Source of the DNA: Phycisphaerae bacterium
GTDB lineage: Bacteria > Planctomycetota > Phycisphaerae > UBA1845 > PWPN01
DNA: 64,000 bases
NCBI GenBank assembly: GCA_018003015.1
Contig: JAGNEZ010000014.1
Span: forward strand, 1-64,000
Reading direction: 5' to 3'
Position numbers and translations under genes: made by a program. Positions 46,280 through 55,470 of the stretch are shown here, piece after piece; positions within the stretch are counted from its first letter, which is position 1; the number at the start of each line of letters is the position of its first letter. Under the pieces are notes generated by a model. That model worked only from the letters and a program-made list of their open reading frames with translations. It ran no database searches and had not been told where the DNA came from.

Positions 46280-48616
46280 CTACTCGTGCACGACGATGAC
46301 ACCACCGGCCAGGGGTGTGGCCGCGTCGCCGGTCGGCTCGGCGCCGGGCTGATTGTCGTAGACGACGCCGGCCTCGTTCCAGATGCTCAACCGGACCGCG
46401 TCATTTCGGTCGTCGGGTTGCGTGCGGCCGGCGACGGCCGTCAGGATGAACTGGTATCCCTCCCGACCGTTGACGGAACCGATTCCGGCAAGCTGGGCCT
46501 TCCGCTCCGTCACCACGAGCCACTCGAGATCGTCGGAATGGAAACGCAGGTCACCGGCCTTCTGCAGGAACTGGACGTTGCCGTGCGGTGTTGTCGCGTT
46601 CTTTTGATACTTGGCGTTGAAGCTCAGGACGGCCTTGCCGACCGCGTCGGGACTGGCCGCGCAGGCCCCAAGTGGTGAATGGAACCAGCCGCCGCCGGTC
46701 ATGAAACCGCGGTCTGGATCATAGATCACCACGAAGGGTCTAGCGTCTTGGATTCCTGACGCCGTCTCTGCGGATCCGGCGTTGCCGGCGGCATCGGTCA
46801 CGGTGAGCTCGACGGCGTAGATGCCCGGCCTGGCAAAGGCATGAACCGCCGCGACCGTTGCGGCTTGCGGATCGAGGATGCCGGGAACGTTCACTTCCTC
46901 GGCGACCGAGACCAGGCGCCACTCACTTGTGCCGACGGAACAGTTCTCGACGAACGACCCCGCGAGAGTGACCTCGCGGTGAACGGGGTACGACGTCCAG
47001 GACGCCGGCGAAGTGATGTTCACGAGGGGTGGGATCAGGTCGACGACGGTGATCGCGACGGTGCAGGCAGCGGTCGTGCCGTCTGCATCCGTAGCGGTCA
47101 GGGTCACCTCGTGGTTGCCTGGCTCGAGCCATCCGCCGGGCGCGGGCACCTGGGTCAGCGTGGTCGGGGCCTGCCCGCCGGTGACGACCGCGCTGCTGGT
47201 CAAGTCCGGTACGGGTGCCCGGCATTCCTGGTCGACCGCGATCGGTTCGGGAACCGGCGGACAAGTGATGGCCAGCGGTTCCGAGCAGAGCTCGACCACG
47301 GTTGCCTCGCTGTCGGGCGAAGAGATGCCGCAGTTGCCGACGGCCCGGACGGCATATCCACAGGTCCCGCAGGAAGCGGCCGCATCCGTGTACGACTGGC
47401 TATCGGCTTCCAGGGTAGCGATCGTCTCGCCGGACGCCCCATTGCACCAGCGGCGGACCAGGTAGCCGACCTCGCCGGCTGCATTGTCGGTCCAACTCAA
47501 CTCGACGGTGCTCGGGCCGGTCACGACGGCATTCAGGTGGCTTGGTGCCCTCAGCCCGATCATCTCACCGCCGAACAGGATGACCCGGTCGCCGGCGGCG
47601 TCGTACACCGCGGCGGCGCCGCGGCGGGGGCCGGGGCGATCGCCGGTCGTGGCCAGTTCACGCCAGACGCCGTTTTCGAGCACCCAGACATCGTCGAGGC
47701 CGGTGTACGTTCCCGATCCGCAGGAACTGGCGACATAACGCAAGCCCCCCAGGACGATCATTCGTTGGCGGAGGGAGTCGAACACAACCGCCGCCTGCCC
47801 GCGAGCGGGTGGAGACACGGGAGTGGTGATTGGGGTCCACGGCCCGGATCCGTTCTGCAGGGACAGGGACCACGTGTCATTGTAGAGCGTGCCGGCCGAT
47901 CCGCCGCCGAGCCCGCCCCCGAACAGCATCAGGCCGCCCGATTGCGGATCGAACGCGACGGCGGCCATTCCCCGCGGCCCGGGAGCGGGGCTGAGAGCCC
48001 GTTCCGACCAGACCAGGGTGTCGGGATGGAGCATGTGCACATGGTTGTTGAAGAAACTCGTGATCTCGGTGATCGGACCGCCCCCGAAAACGCAGTAGCG
48101 GTCGTTGACCGAATCGTACACCGCGGCGTGCGAAGTCCCGAAGAGCTGATACGGTTGGATCACGCCCGAACCTGCCGAGGGAAGCAGCTGCCACGCGTTG
48201 GTGGTGAGGTCGAGGACATCGAGATGGTCGATCGCATGGGCAACGACGAATCGATCCCGTCGGGGATCGTACCAGCCTGGCCGGTAGGTGAATGGCCCGT
48301 CCAGGGCTGCGGTCTGCAACCGGATCCAGGCAGCGGAACTGCCGGCCCCGAGTTCCAGCGCCCAGGTATCGGCAAAGGCGGATGCACCCTCGCCGCCGGA
48401 CACCAGCATCCGGCCGCGTGACGAGTCGAAGGCATGCGGGAAGTGTCGGCGAGGGGCGGGACTGCCGGCCACCGGATCGGGGACAGGTGCCAGTCGCAAC
48501 CAGGTATCGTCAGCCAGATTGAGCTGCCAGACCTCATTGAGGCACTGGGCCTGCCCTTGCCCGACCAGCACCCACAGCCAAAACGCGACCGCAACCCCCG
48601 TCGTGGCACACCTCAT
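46280..48616 (-). CDS. Secreted Kelch-repeat protein with Ig-like domains and post-COAP-1 tail
   Basis: A 778-residue protein with a signal peptide (to about residue 23). Kelch-type beta-propeller repeats follow over 25-355, each with a 'GG' then W pattern ('RMLVSGGEG', 'RYCVFGGGP', 'GLMLFGGGL', 'RMIVLGGLR', 'RVILFGGEM'). Then come a fibronectin-like domain ('VELSWTDNAAGEVGYLV'), a HYR/PKD-like domain ('DGTTAACTVAITVVDLIPP') and a C-terminal domain of the post-COAP-1 type: 'RGFMTGGGWFHSPLGACAAS', 'NAKYQKNATTPHGNVQFLQKAGDLRFHSDDLEWLVV'. It is likely a surface or secreted carbohydrate/ligand-binding protein. GGGAGG before ATG supports the start. Confidence 0.85.
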   Translation of the reverse strand: MRCATTGVAVAFWLWVLVGQGQAQCLNEVWQLNLADDTWLRLAPVPDPVAGSPAPRRHFPHAFDSSRGRMLVSGGEGASAFADTWALELGAGSSAAWIRLQTAALDGPFTYRPGWYDPRRDRFVVAHAIDHLDVLDLTTNAWQLLPSAGSGVIQPYQLFGTSHAAVYDSVNDRYCVFGGGPITEITSFFNNHVHMLHPDTLVWSERALSPAPGPRGMAAVAFDPQSGGLMLFGGGLGGGSAGTLYNDTWSLSLQNGSGPWTPITTPVSPPARGQAAVVFDSLRQRMIVLGGLRYVASSCGSGTYTGLDDVWVLENGVWRELATTGDRPGPRRGAAAVYDAAGDRVILFGGEMIGLRAPSHLNAVVTGPSTVELSWTDNAAGEVGYLVRRWCNGASGETIATLEADSQSYTDAAASCGTCGYAVRAVGNCGISSPDSEATVVELCSEPLAITCPPVPEPIAVDQECRAPVPDLTSSAVVTGGQAPTTLTQVPAPGGWLEPGNHEVTLTATDADGTTAACTVAITVVDLIPPLVNITSPASWTSYPVHREVTLAGSFVENCSVGTSEWRLVSVAEEVNVPGILDPQAATVAAVHAFARPGIYAVELTVTDAAGNAGSAETASGIQDARPFVVIYDPDRGFMTGGGWFHSPLGACAASPDAVGKAVLSFNAKYQKNATTPHGNVQFLQKAGDLRFHSDDLEWLVVTERKAQLAGIGSVNGREGYQFILTAVAGRTQPDDRNDAVRLSIWNEAGVVYDNQPGAEPTGDAATPLAGGVIVVHE

Positions 48617-48784
48617 GACGGTCCTCCCTCCAGATGCCTGGACCAGCCATACCGGTTTCCGCGCGTCGTCCCGGCCAAGTATCCAATACGTTTCGCCGCG
48701 GTGCGCGGAGCATGGAGGTATAAGGGCTGATGGGCCTCTGCTCAGGCGCGGGAGTCCATCTGCGCCCGTTCAGCCCGATAACAG

Positions 48785-49159
48785 CTAACCCTGGGATGAG
48801 GACGGCTTGCCCCGCGTCCGGAATCGCCGGAGGGCTTCAGCTGCCAGGATGCCGGCGCAACCCGAGGCGAGATCCACCACGTCCCCCAGATCAGGCAGAT
48901 GCGGATGGAGCGGATCACGAACGGCGATCAATTCGAGCAGTTCGACGGCCAAGAGGAGGCACATGCAGCTGGCGGCGGACGCTCGGAACGAGAGTCCACG
49001 GCGTAGCAGGAGATGGAGAGCACCCAGGAACAGGAATCGAGTCGGCAAGTCCAGGGGGACACCCGCGATGGCATATCCGGAGAAGAAGCCGAGGAATCGT
49101 TTGGCGGCTCGCACCGATGCGACCAGGGAGTCCGGCCAAGGAATAGTCATGGTGTTCAT
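48785..49159 (-). CDS. Small membrane protein, possibly VanZ-like
   Basis: A 124-residue protein with about three hydrophobic segments ('FLGFFSGYAIAGVPLDLP', 'FLFLGALHLLLRRGL', 'CMCLLLAVELLELIAV') and a C-terminal 'DLGDVVDLASGCAGILAAEAL' that resembles the end of VanZ-like proteins (Asp-rich, then a Gly-containing helix). Without the four full helices of VanZ the assignment is weak. A purine-rich GGATAGAG sits just upstream of the ATG. Located alone between the Kelch protein and the symporter. Confidence 0.55.
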   Translation of the reverse strand: MNTMTIPWPDSLVASVRAAKRFLGFFSGYAIAGVPLDLPTRFLFLGALHLLLRRGLSFRASAASCMCLLLAVELLELIAVRDPLHPHLPDLGDVVDLASGCAGILAAEALRRFRTRGKPSSSQG

Positions 49160-49470
49160 CTCTATCCGGGCCGATCCGGAAACGCAACCGGTGACCGCCG
49201 GGCGAGCGCCGCCGTGTGCCAGGATGTGCCCGGTGGGGCCGGCTCGGGCGACGGGCTTCGGCGCGATGTGAGACGGCGGTGTACCGATCGCGCCAGCGGT
49301 AGTGACCGAGACTCTGCTCGGCTGGCGGCGGCCCGGACACGATTCGTCGACGGTTCGGCGACTCTGGGTGACCAGACGGCGTCGCTCCCTTGCCCCTCGG
49401 CCGATGGTCCTATACCTTAGGCCTCGAGCGTCGCCGGAACACTCGTCGTTTCCCGTGTCAGGAGCGTGTC
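49160..49470. other. Divergent gap before the symporter gene
   Basis: 311 bases with no supported frame. The rightward end carries AGGAG, 6 nt ahead of the GTG start at 49471. No clear promoter boxes or riboswitch were recognised. Confidence 0.5.
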
Positions 49471-51513
49471 GTGCGATATCTGAACTCGGCCGACTACGCC
49501 ATCATCGCCGCCTACTGTCTCATCCTCATCGCCATCGCCGTCTATCTGAAGCGTATGGCCTCGCGGAGCCTGGAGGACTACTTCCTGGGTGGCAAGCAGC
49601 TGCCCTGGTACGTGCTCGGCGTTTCCGGCATGCTCAATTTTGTGGACATGACCGGAACGATGGTCATTGTGTCGTTCCTGTACATGATGGGACCGCGCGG
49701 TCTGTACATCGAGTTTCGCGGAGGAGCTTGCCTGGTTCTGGCCTTCATGCTGCTGTGGACGGGCAAGTGGCACTATCGGTCGCAGTGCATGACCGCGGCG
49801 GAATGGAACATCTACCGATTCGGATCGACCGCTGGGGCCAAGATCGCCCGGTTGCTCGGCGTGGTTTTTGGCACTGCCTTCACCGTGGCGATGCTGGCCT
49901 ACCTGATCAAGGGAGCGGGGAGTTTCCTGTCGATGTTCCTTGATTTGCGGCCTGAGGTCTGTGCGGCCATGATGGTGGCCCTGACCACGTTGTACACACT
50001 GATGTCCGGCTTCTACGGTGTGGCCTTCACCGATCTGTTCCAGTCGGGCATCATCCTGATCAGCGTGGTCGCGATCACCCTGCTTGCCGTGAGCAGGATC
50101 GCGGGTTACGAGGGTGACCTGGGGCTTCTGGCCACCCAGGTCACCGGCAACGCTCAGTGGATGAGTTCGGTCCCTCACGTTCGCACGGCCATGCCACGGG
50201 GGTACGAGGACTTCGAGCCGGTGCTGATCCTGGCCGGGGGATATCTGTTTCGGCAGGTGCTGGGCGGCATGGGCACGGGGGCGGATCCCCGCTACTTCGG
50301 GGCCCGCAACGAGCGGGAATGCGGTCTGCTGACCTACTTCTGGACCTGGCTGATGACCTTCCGCTGGCCGCTGATGATGGGGTTTGCGGTGCTCGGCATC
50401 TTCCTGGTTCACGACCTGTTTCCCGACCAGAAGGTGCTGGCCGAGGCGGCGGTCACCATCCAGCAGTCGCCCGAGGTTGCTCAGCGGTACGGGGCCGACG
50501 TCGGCAAGAACCGTTGGGACGACGTCATTGCCAACGTCACCCAGCACCAGGATCAGTTTCCCGTGCTGGCCGGCAACCTGAGAAGGCTGTTCGGTGGCGG
50601 CGAGGACTGGCAGGAGAAGGCCATGCTGGTCGGCTATGAAGGGGGAGTCAACCCCGAACGGATCCTGCCGGCGGTCATCCTGATGAAGATACCGGCCGGC
50701 TGGCGAGGCCTGTTTCTGGTCGCCCTGGTGGCGGCCGCGATGTCCACATTCTCGCCCACGGTGAACATGTGCGTGGCTCTGTTCACCCGCGACATCTGGC
50801 AGGGCTTCCTTCGTCCGAGGGCATCGACCCGGGAGCTCATCGCGTCGAGTTACTGCTTTGGCGTGGTTCTGGTTCTCGGCGGATTCGCCATGGCGTACAC
50901 CTCGGAGAGCATCAACGACATCTGGGACTGGATCATCATGGCCCTGACCGCGGGTTATGTCATTCCAGGCCTGCTAAGGCTGTACTGGTGGCGGTTCAAC
51001 GCAGGCGGCTCCAACATCGGCGTGGCGGTGGGCCTGATCGTCGCCATCGGCCAGCGAGCTCTGAAGCCCGATATGCCGCCTGTGGACAAGTTTGTTCTGG
51101 TGACGGGTCTGTCGCTGGTCGGAACGATCATCGGTACTTACTGTTTTCCCCCGACGGAGCATCGGATCCTGGAGCATTTCTACCGGACCACCCGCCCATT
51201 CGGCTTATGGGCACCGCTGAAGGCGTCGCTGGCCCCCCAGGTGCGTAGAGCCATGGAGCGCGAGCACTTCTACGATATCGCGGCGCTGCCTTTCGCCCTC
51301 GGCTGGCAGGTCACCCTGTTTCTGCTGCCGATGCAGCTGCTGATCGGAGCATGGCGCTCGTTTGGTGTTACGCTTCTGATTTTCCTGGTCTGCCTGGTCG
51401 GGGTCCATTTCCTGTGGTACAGGCAGTTGCCGCCAGCCAGGCCCCGGAAGGAAGAGGTCGGCGACGGAAGCCTCACGCGGCCGCCTTCCGAGCTCACGGC
51501 TGAAACGGGCTGA
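49471..51513 (+). CDS. Sodium/solute symporter (SSS family)
   Basis: A 680-residue inner-membrane protein with about 12-14 hydrophobic helices. The N-terminus 'ADYAIIAAYCLILIAIAVYLKRMASRSLEDYFLGGKQLPWY' and 'SGFYGVAFTDLFQSGIILISV' are the SSS/SGLT helix 1 and helix 5-type motifs; 'AAMSTFSPTVNMCVALFTRDIW' is the sodium-site helix. A soluble insert (about 320-400) and a charged C-terminal tail after residue 640 are extra. The start is GTG at 49471, with AGGAG 6 nt upstream. It imports an unknown solute, plausibly a sugar, with Na+. Carbohydrate genes elsewhere in the window make a sugar likely, but specificity is not visible. Confidence 0.92.
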   Translation: MRYLNSADYAIIAAYCLILIAIAVYLKRMASRSLEDYFLGGKQLPWYVLGVSGMLNFVDMTGTMVIVSFLYMMGPRGLYIEFRGGACLVLAFMLLWTGKWHYRSQCMTAAEWNIYRFGSTAGAKIARLLGVVFGTAFTVAMLAYLIKGAGSFLSMFLDLRPEVCAAMMVALTTLYTLMSGFYGVAFTDLFQSGIILISVVAITLLAVSRIAGYEGDLGLLATQVTGNAQWMSSVPHVRTAMPRGYEDFEPVLILAGGYLFRQVLGGMGTGADPRYFGARNERECGLLTYFWTWLMTFRWPLMMGFAVLGIFLVHDLFPDQKVLAEAAVTIQQSPEVAQRYGADVGKNRWDDVIANVTQHQDQFPVLAGNLRRLFGGGEDWQEKAMLVGYEGGVNPERILPAVILMKIPAGWRGLFLVALVAAAMSTFSPTVNMCVALFTRDIWQGFLRPRASTRELIASSYCFGVVLVLGGFAMAYTSESINDIWDWIIMALTAGYVIPGLLRLYWWRFNAGGSNIGVAVGLIVAIGQRALKPDMPPVDKFVLVTGLSLVGTIIGTYCFPPTEHRILEHFYRTTRPFGLWAPLKASLAPQVRRAMEREHFYDIAALPFALGWQVTLFLLPMQLLIGAWRSFGVTLLIFLVCLVGVHFLWYRQLPPARPRKEEVGDGSLTRPPSELTAETG

Positions 51514-51601
51514 GAGGTCCTGGGGGCGGTCGAGAGGCCTTGGAACGTAAGGCCGGACTAGGCGATCTGCCGATCGACAATCGAGTCCAAGGAGTTGGCC
51601 C

Positions 51602-51979
51602 ATGGCGATGTCCCAAGAGAAGCAGAAGACGCTGTTGGCGGTGCTGGCCATTGTCGCCACCATTGTCGCGGTTGCGCTGGTCTGGTCCAGTCTGGTAAGG
51701 ACGAGGGGGAACGTTGAGACGGACATCAAGACCACGGTCCTGTGCGCCAATCCCGACTGCGGCTACTACGGGGAGACGTCCCTCTCGCAGCTGGAGGACA
51801 AAGGTGGCACCGACGCCGCATCCCCGGAGTCAACAGGGTTCAAGTGTCCCAAGTGCGGGCAGTACGCCCTGCGGGCCAACCCGCTCATGTGCACCAAGTG
51901 CAAGAAGCCTTATCTGATGAGGATCGGGCCGACGGGGGCATACGACCGCACCTGCCCGCGGTGCAAGACGGAGAACTGA
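51602..51979 (+). CDS. Single-pass membrane protein with zinc ribbons
   Basis: A 125-residue protein: one N-terminal membrane helix (about 10-31, 'LLAVLAIVATIVAVALVW') and a hydrophilic remainder with four Cys pairs ('CANPDC', 'CPKC', 'CTKC', 'CPRC'), enough for two zinc ribbons. No catalytic residues. AGGAG 7 nt before ATG supports the start. Located 88 bases after the symporter on the same strand. Similar small proteins occur near planctomycete secretion or pseudopilin genes, and a pseudopilin gene lies next door on the opposite strand. Function unknown. Confidence 0.75.
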   Translation: MAMSQEKQKTLLAVLAIVATIVAVALVWSSLVRTRGNVETDIKTTVLCANPDCGYYGETSLSQLEDKGGTDAASPESTGFKCPKCGQYALRANPLMCTKCKKPYLMRIGPTGAYDRTCPRCKTEN

Positions 51980-52119
51980 TCGGCTTGGCAGTCGCAGACG
52001 GTCCATCGGCCCGGGGAGGCCGCCGAAGGGAGAGACTCCGTCGATGGGCCATGTGGAGGGCGCATCGACGCTGGGGTGACCGTCAGTGCGGGGTGGACCA
52101 TCGCTATCGGGGCGGGCTG

Positions 52120-53073
52120 TCAGCGCTTGGGCAGGTAGCCGCCGCCCAGCGCCAAGTTAACCGGGTACATGTCGTTCGGGTAGCGGTTCCATCGCTTGGC
52201 CTCTGCGATATCTGCGTGGCCATCCCAGAAGAGGATGTTGCCCTTGCCGAGATGGCGGGTACTGAGGCGATCGCCGCTGTTGCTGGAGATGTTTCGCAGG
52301 TAGCTGTGCCCGTCGTTCAGGGCGTTGCTGTTGGCCAGATAATACTCCGAGTTCCGATCTCCAAAGCCCTGGTACTCCTCGTACATCAGGACCACCCGGT
52401 TGGGGGTAGACATGAACTGGGAGACCCGCGGGAATGCGGTAGACTTGAAGGCCCCTGCCTTCAGGTGGTCAGGATTGACGAAGTCGCAGGAGAGCAGCTG
52501 ATCCGTGTCGGCCACATGCTTGCCGTCGATCTTCTCCTGCAAGTAGTCGTGCGGGTCCATCAGGCGAACGTAGCTGTGAATCGCATGATTGCCGTAGGTG
52601 CCGCCGCTCCCGATAGCGCTGCCGCGGCGAATGCGGTCATCGACCGGGCAGAAATACGTCTCTCGGTTCTTGAGGTATCGATAGAGGTCGCCGTATTCGA
52701 CCCACCGGCGAGAGTCAGAGAACCGCACACCACCGCTGACGGCATAGAGCGTGGGGTTATACTTGATCTTCGGCTTGCTGTGGTTCACGCCGTCATAGAG
52801 CCACCAACTCCAGTGAGGAAAGACGCCATTTCGCGCTTCCTGGGCGTAGAAGCAATGTCCATTGTAGAGTTGGGCAAGCCGGGTTTTACACACGAGAATA
52901 TTGGACTGGTCACGGGCCCGCTGCAGCGAAGGAAGCATGATGGAGATCAGCAGGGAAATGATCGCGACGACGACGAGGACTTCAAGTATGGTGAACGCTC
53001 GCGGGTGGTGAATCGACGTACCCGTGCCAGCAGGCAGAAGCCTCTTGGTGACCCCATGACAAGGAACCCGCAT
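52120..53073 (-). CDS. Pseudopilin-like protein with Ala at the cleavage position
   Basis: A 317-residue protein. A basic 24-residue leader leads to '[29 protein letters not shown]', a prepilin-type helix with Glu5. The residue before Phe1 is Ala instead of the usual Gly, which may slow or prevent peptidase cleavage. The C-terminus 'TRHLGKGNILFWDGHADIAEAKRW' fits the H-x-DG type end of planctomycete pseudopilin-like proteins. The start at 53073 has GAGG 8 nt upstream, and the frame upstream of it is not protein-like. A TATAAT box lies about 137 bases upstream. Confidence 0.88.
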   Translation of the reverse strand: MRVPCHGVTKRLLPAGTGTSIHHPRAFTILEVLVVVAIISLLISIMLPSLQRARDQSNILVCKTRLAQLYNGHCFYAQEARNGVFPHWSWWLYDGVNHSKPKIKYNPTLYAVSGGVRFSDSRRWVEYGDLYRYLKNRETYFCPVDDRIRRGSAIGSGGTYGNHAIHSYVRLMDPHDYLQEKIDGKHVADTDQLLSCDFVNPDHLKAGAFKSTAFPRVSQFMSTPNRVVLMYEEYQGFGDRNSEYYLANSNALNDGHSYLRNISSNSGDRLSTRHLGKGNILFWDGHADIAEAKRWNRYPNDMYPVNLALGGGYLPKR

Positions 53074-53982
53074 CGCGCTGACCTCTTTGCCCCCGACGTC
53101 CAGACCGACGACCGGGAACCCAGACATGCGGCGACTACGCCGCGCCGCCGCTACTCGCTTTGAACTGCATTCGGTCGCTCGAAATGCACGGCGACCGCGC
53201 TCCGGGCTTATTATAACACACCCTGCTAAACGACGCGAGCACTTTTCGCCCATTTTCCTGGTATATCGGGCAACCGGCCTGCAACAGACAGAGCCGCTGT
53301 GAGATCGGCATGCGTTCCGCCTGTGAAATGCTGAATACACCGCAGACTCCGATCCTCGTCCACACCTATGCTCGGCAAGAACCTCCACGGACATGACTGC
53401 TCAACCCAGGCGCCCATGCATGCCGGGCTTAACATTGGAGGTCATGACGAGCGTTCATTCCGACGCATATTTGATAATATCGGCAAAATAGTTATTCTGG
53501 GAAACCTCTACCGGCCATTCTCCGGGAGGCGACTTCTGGCTCGCCTGGGGACCCGCCTGATGATGCGTATCTGAGGGGCTGATCCGCTTCTCGCCAAACG
53601 GACCCAAATGCGCTTGCAGAGGACTAGTTTCAGCCTTACCTGAGCCCGTGAGCAGCCGTCCGCGGTCGATCAGGAGGCTTGATCGCCACCCAGGGCTTTG
53701 TGAGAATGCGGCGGCCCAAAGCTCCTCAGGAGGTGATCGATGGCGACCCTGATTCGTTCTATGGGTCTACGGTACGGGGGAGCAGGGCGGCGGGAAGGCG
53801 ACGGGCAGCTTCATGGGATGTTAATGGTAGGTAACCGGCGCCGCCCGAGGCCCAGGCAAGGTTCTGGCCTCGGCGATCCTACCCCATAAGCAGGCTCAGA
53901 AGGTCGCGGTCGGTCTGAAGATGGATGACTTGATGGCGGTTCTGATCCGCAGCGGCGCGGTCAACAGAAACGAGGTGCCCAG
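53074..53982. other. Long gap upstream of the cytochrome/Clp block
   Basis: 909 bases without a supported gene. An AT-rich patch at about 53450-53510 contains ATATT/AATAT arms and contrasts with the surrounding GC-rich DNA. The frame there has a short run that looks coding, but no homology was recognised. It may hold decayed sequence. The left part contains the leader and promoter of the pseudopilin gene. Confidence 0.45.
53210..53215 (-). promoter_or_regulatory. Candidate -10 box for the pseudopilin gene
   Basis: TATAAT on the minus strand inside 'TTATAATAAG', in an otherwise GC-rich leader, 137 bases upstream of the start codon. No matching -35 box is obvious, so it could need an activator or be chance. 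Confidence 0.35.
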
Positions 53983-54672
53983 ATGTTCGAACGATTCAGC
54001 GATCATGCCCGCAAGGTCATGGCTCTGGCCAATCAGCAGGCCCAGCGTCTCGAGCACGACCACATCGGGACGGAGCACATCCTCCTCGGGCTGGTCAAGG
54101 AAGGCACCGGCGTCGCGGCCAACGCCCTCAAGACGCTGGGTGCGGATCTCGATCGCGTGCGGCACGAGGTGGAAGGCATGCTCACGCCCGGCGATCAGGG
54201 GCCCGGGTCGGGTAAGCTTGCCCAGGTACCGGCCGCCAAGCGGGTTATCGAGTACGCGATCGAGGAGGCCCGGCTGCTCAACCATCGCTACGTTGGCAGC
54301 GAGCATCTGCTGATTGGGCTTCTCCGTGAGCAGGAGGGCTTGGCGGCCCGGGCGCTGATGAACCTGGGCGTGCGGCTGCACGATGCCAGACTGGCCATCG
54401 CCGACCTGCTTGGCGAGGCACCGCCGGAGCCGCTGGCCGTCCCATCCGACGCCCACTTGCCTCCCTTGACCGGGGCAGGGCTGCGGTTGCAGGCCCTGCT
54501 CGTCTCCATCGACCAGCAGTGTAACCAGTTGATGGCCGGGCCGGAGGGAGACGCGTCCTCATTGCGGAACAGACGGGCCCGCGCTCCCGAGATCAAGACG
54601 ATTCTCCTCGACAGGATCGAGCAGTTGACCGGGCAGGCTCGCGGCTTCTGGGAAGAGCTCCGGGAAAAGTGA
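53983..54672 (+). CDS. Stand-alone Clp N-domain protein
   Basis: A 229-residue protein. The first ~145 residues are the double Clp repeat of ClpC/ClpA N-domains: 'MFERFSDHARKVMALANQQAQRLEHDHIGTEHILLGLVKEG' and 'IEYAIEEARLLNHRYVGSEHLLIGLLREQEG'. There is no AAA+ ATPase domain, and the C-terminal ~80 residues are a predicted coiled/helical region ('EIKTILLDRIEQLTGQARGFWEELREK'). It is likely an adaptor or decoy that mimics substrate or adaptor contacts of ClpC. GAGG 7 nt before ATG supports the start. It is 75 bases upstream of the tetraheme cytochrome gene, same direction; co-transcription is possible. Confidence 0.88.
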   Translation: MFERFSDHARKVMALANQQAQRLEHDHIGTEHILLGLVKEGTGVAANALKTLGADLDRVRHEVEGMLTPGDQGPGSGKLAQVPAAKRVIEYAIEEARLLNHRYVGSEHLLIGLLREQEGLAARALMNLGVRLHDARLAIADLLGEAPPEPLAVPSDAHLPPLTGAGLRLQALLVSIDQQCNQLMAGPEGDASSLRNRRARAPEIKTILLDRIEQLTGQARGFWEELREK

Positions 54673-54747
54673 GAGATTCTCGTTGACGCCTGTCTGCTCA
54701 CGCTCGTATAAGAGGCGGGGCGATTCCAGACGATCAGGAGTGCTTAA

Positions 54748-55470
54748 GTGAGTCGGACCGGGACCACGTTTGCTCTGCCCTCGGACCCTCCACGGCGCTG
54801 GCAAGCGTGGTTTGTACCGCTCGTGCTGATTGCCCTGACCGGCCTGCTGCTCGCCGATCCCTGGCCGTACGTCAGCCCGGCGGGTCCGGCTGCAGTCGTG
54901 CCCGCCTCGGCCACGGACATCACCCCGGTCCGCCGACCGATTCTCAAGCCCGAGACGGTCGTTGCGGGTATGACTTACCGCTGCAGCGAATGCCACAACC
55001 TGTTTCCTTCGCCCGTCGAGACCGACCGGCCGTTGACTCAGCACCGTGCAATCGTGCTCGAGCACGGGATCAATGGGCGCTGCTTCAACTGCCACAACCG
55101 CGAGGATCGCAACGCCTTTGCCGACGACCGCGGCGGCCCGATCCCCTTCGATCAGCCGCCGCTGCTGTGTGCGAAATGCCACGGACCCGTCTACCGCGAC
55201 TGGACGCACGGCGTGCATGGCCGGACCAATGGCTACTGGGATCCCGAGCTTGGCCCGATGGAGCGTCGCAAGTGCGTTGAATGCCACGATCCGCACAACC
55301 CGGCGTTCCAGCCGATGCAGCCGGCGCCCGGCCCGAACACGTTGCGGATGGGCGATCAGCGATCGGAAGCTGAAGGACGGGGCGAGACCAGGAACCCGTT
55401 GCTGATCTACCGCCAGCGGTTGCCGGCCGGTCGCGGGGATGAGGCAAAGCCACGGGGGCACCGCCCATGA
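54748..55470 (+). CDS. Membrane-anchored tetraheme cytochrome c
   Basis: A 240-residue protein with an uncleaved N-terminal membrane helix (about 20-37) and a periplasmic domain with four CxxCH heme sites: CSECH (79-83), CFNCH (112-116), CAKCH (141-145) and CVECH (176-180), plus a Pro/Arg-rich tail. The start is a GTG with AGGAG 7 nt upstream. The stop overlaps the Fe-S gene by 4 bases (ATGA), so the two are translationally coupled. The likely role is electron carrier between the quinone-linked Fe-S/NrfD module and the octaheme enzyme, comparable in position to NrfB or NapC/cM552-type donors but not homologous enough by eye to assign. Confidence 0.93.
   Translation: MSRTGTTFALPSDPPRRWQAWFVPLVLIALTGLLLADPWPYVSPAGPAAVVPASATDITPVRRPILKPETVVAGMTYRCSECHNLFPSPVETDRPLTQHRAIVLEHGINGRCFNCHNREDRNAFADDRGGPIPFDQPPLLCAKCHGPVYRDWTHGVHGRTNGYWDPELGPMERRKCVECHDPHNPAFQPMQPAPGPNTLRMGDQRSEAEGRGETRNPLLIYRQRLPAGRGDEAKPRGHRP

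Noticed and set aside
46841-48421. 526-residue plus-strand frame over the Kelch gene
   Set aside because: Gly/Arg/Asp-rich without motifs; the Kelch repeats on the opposite strand are clear.
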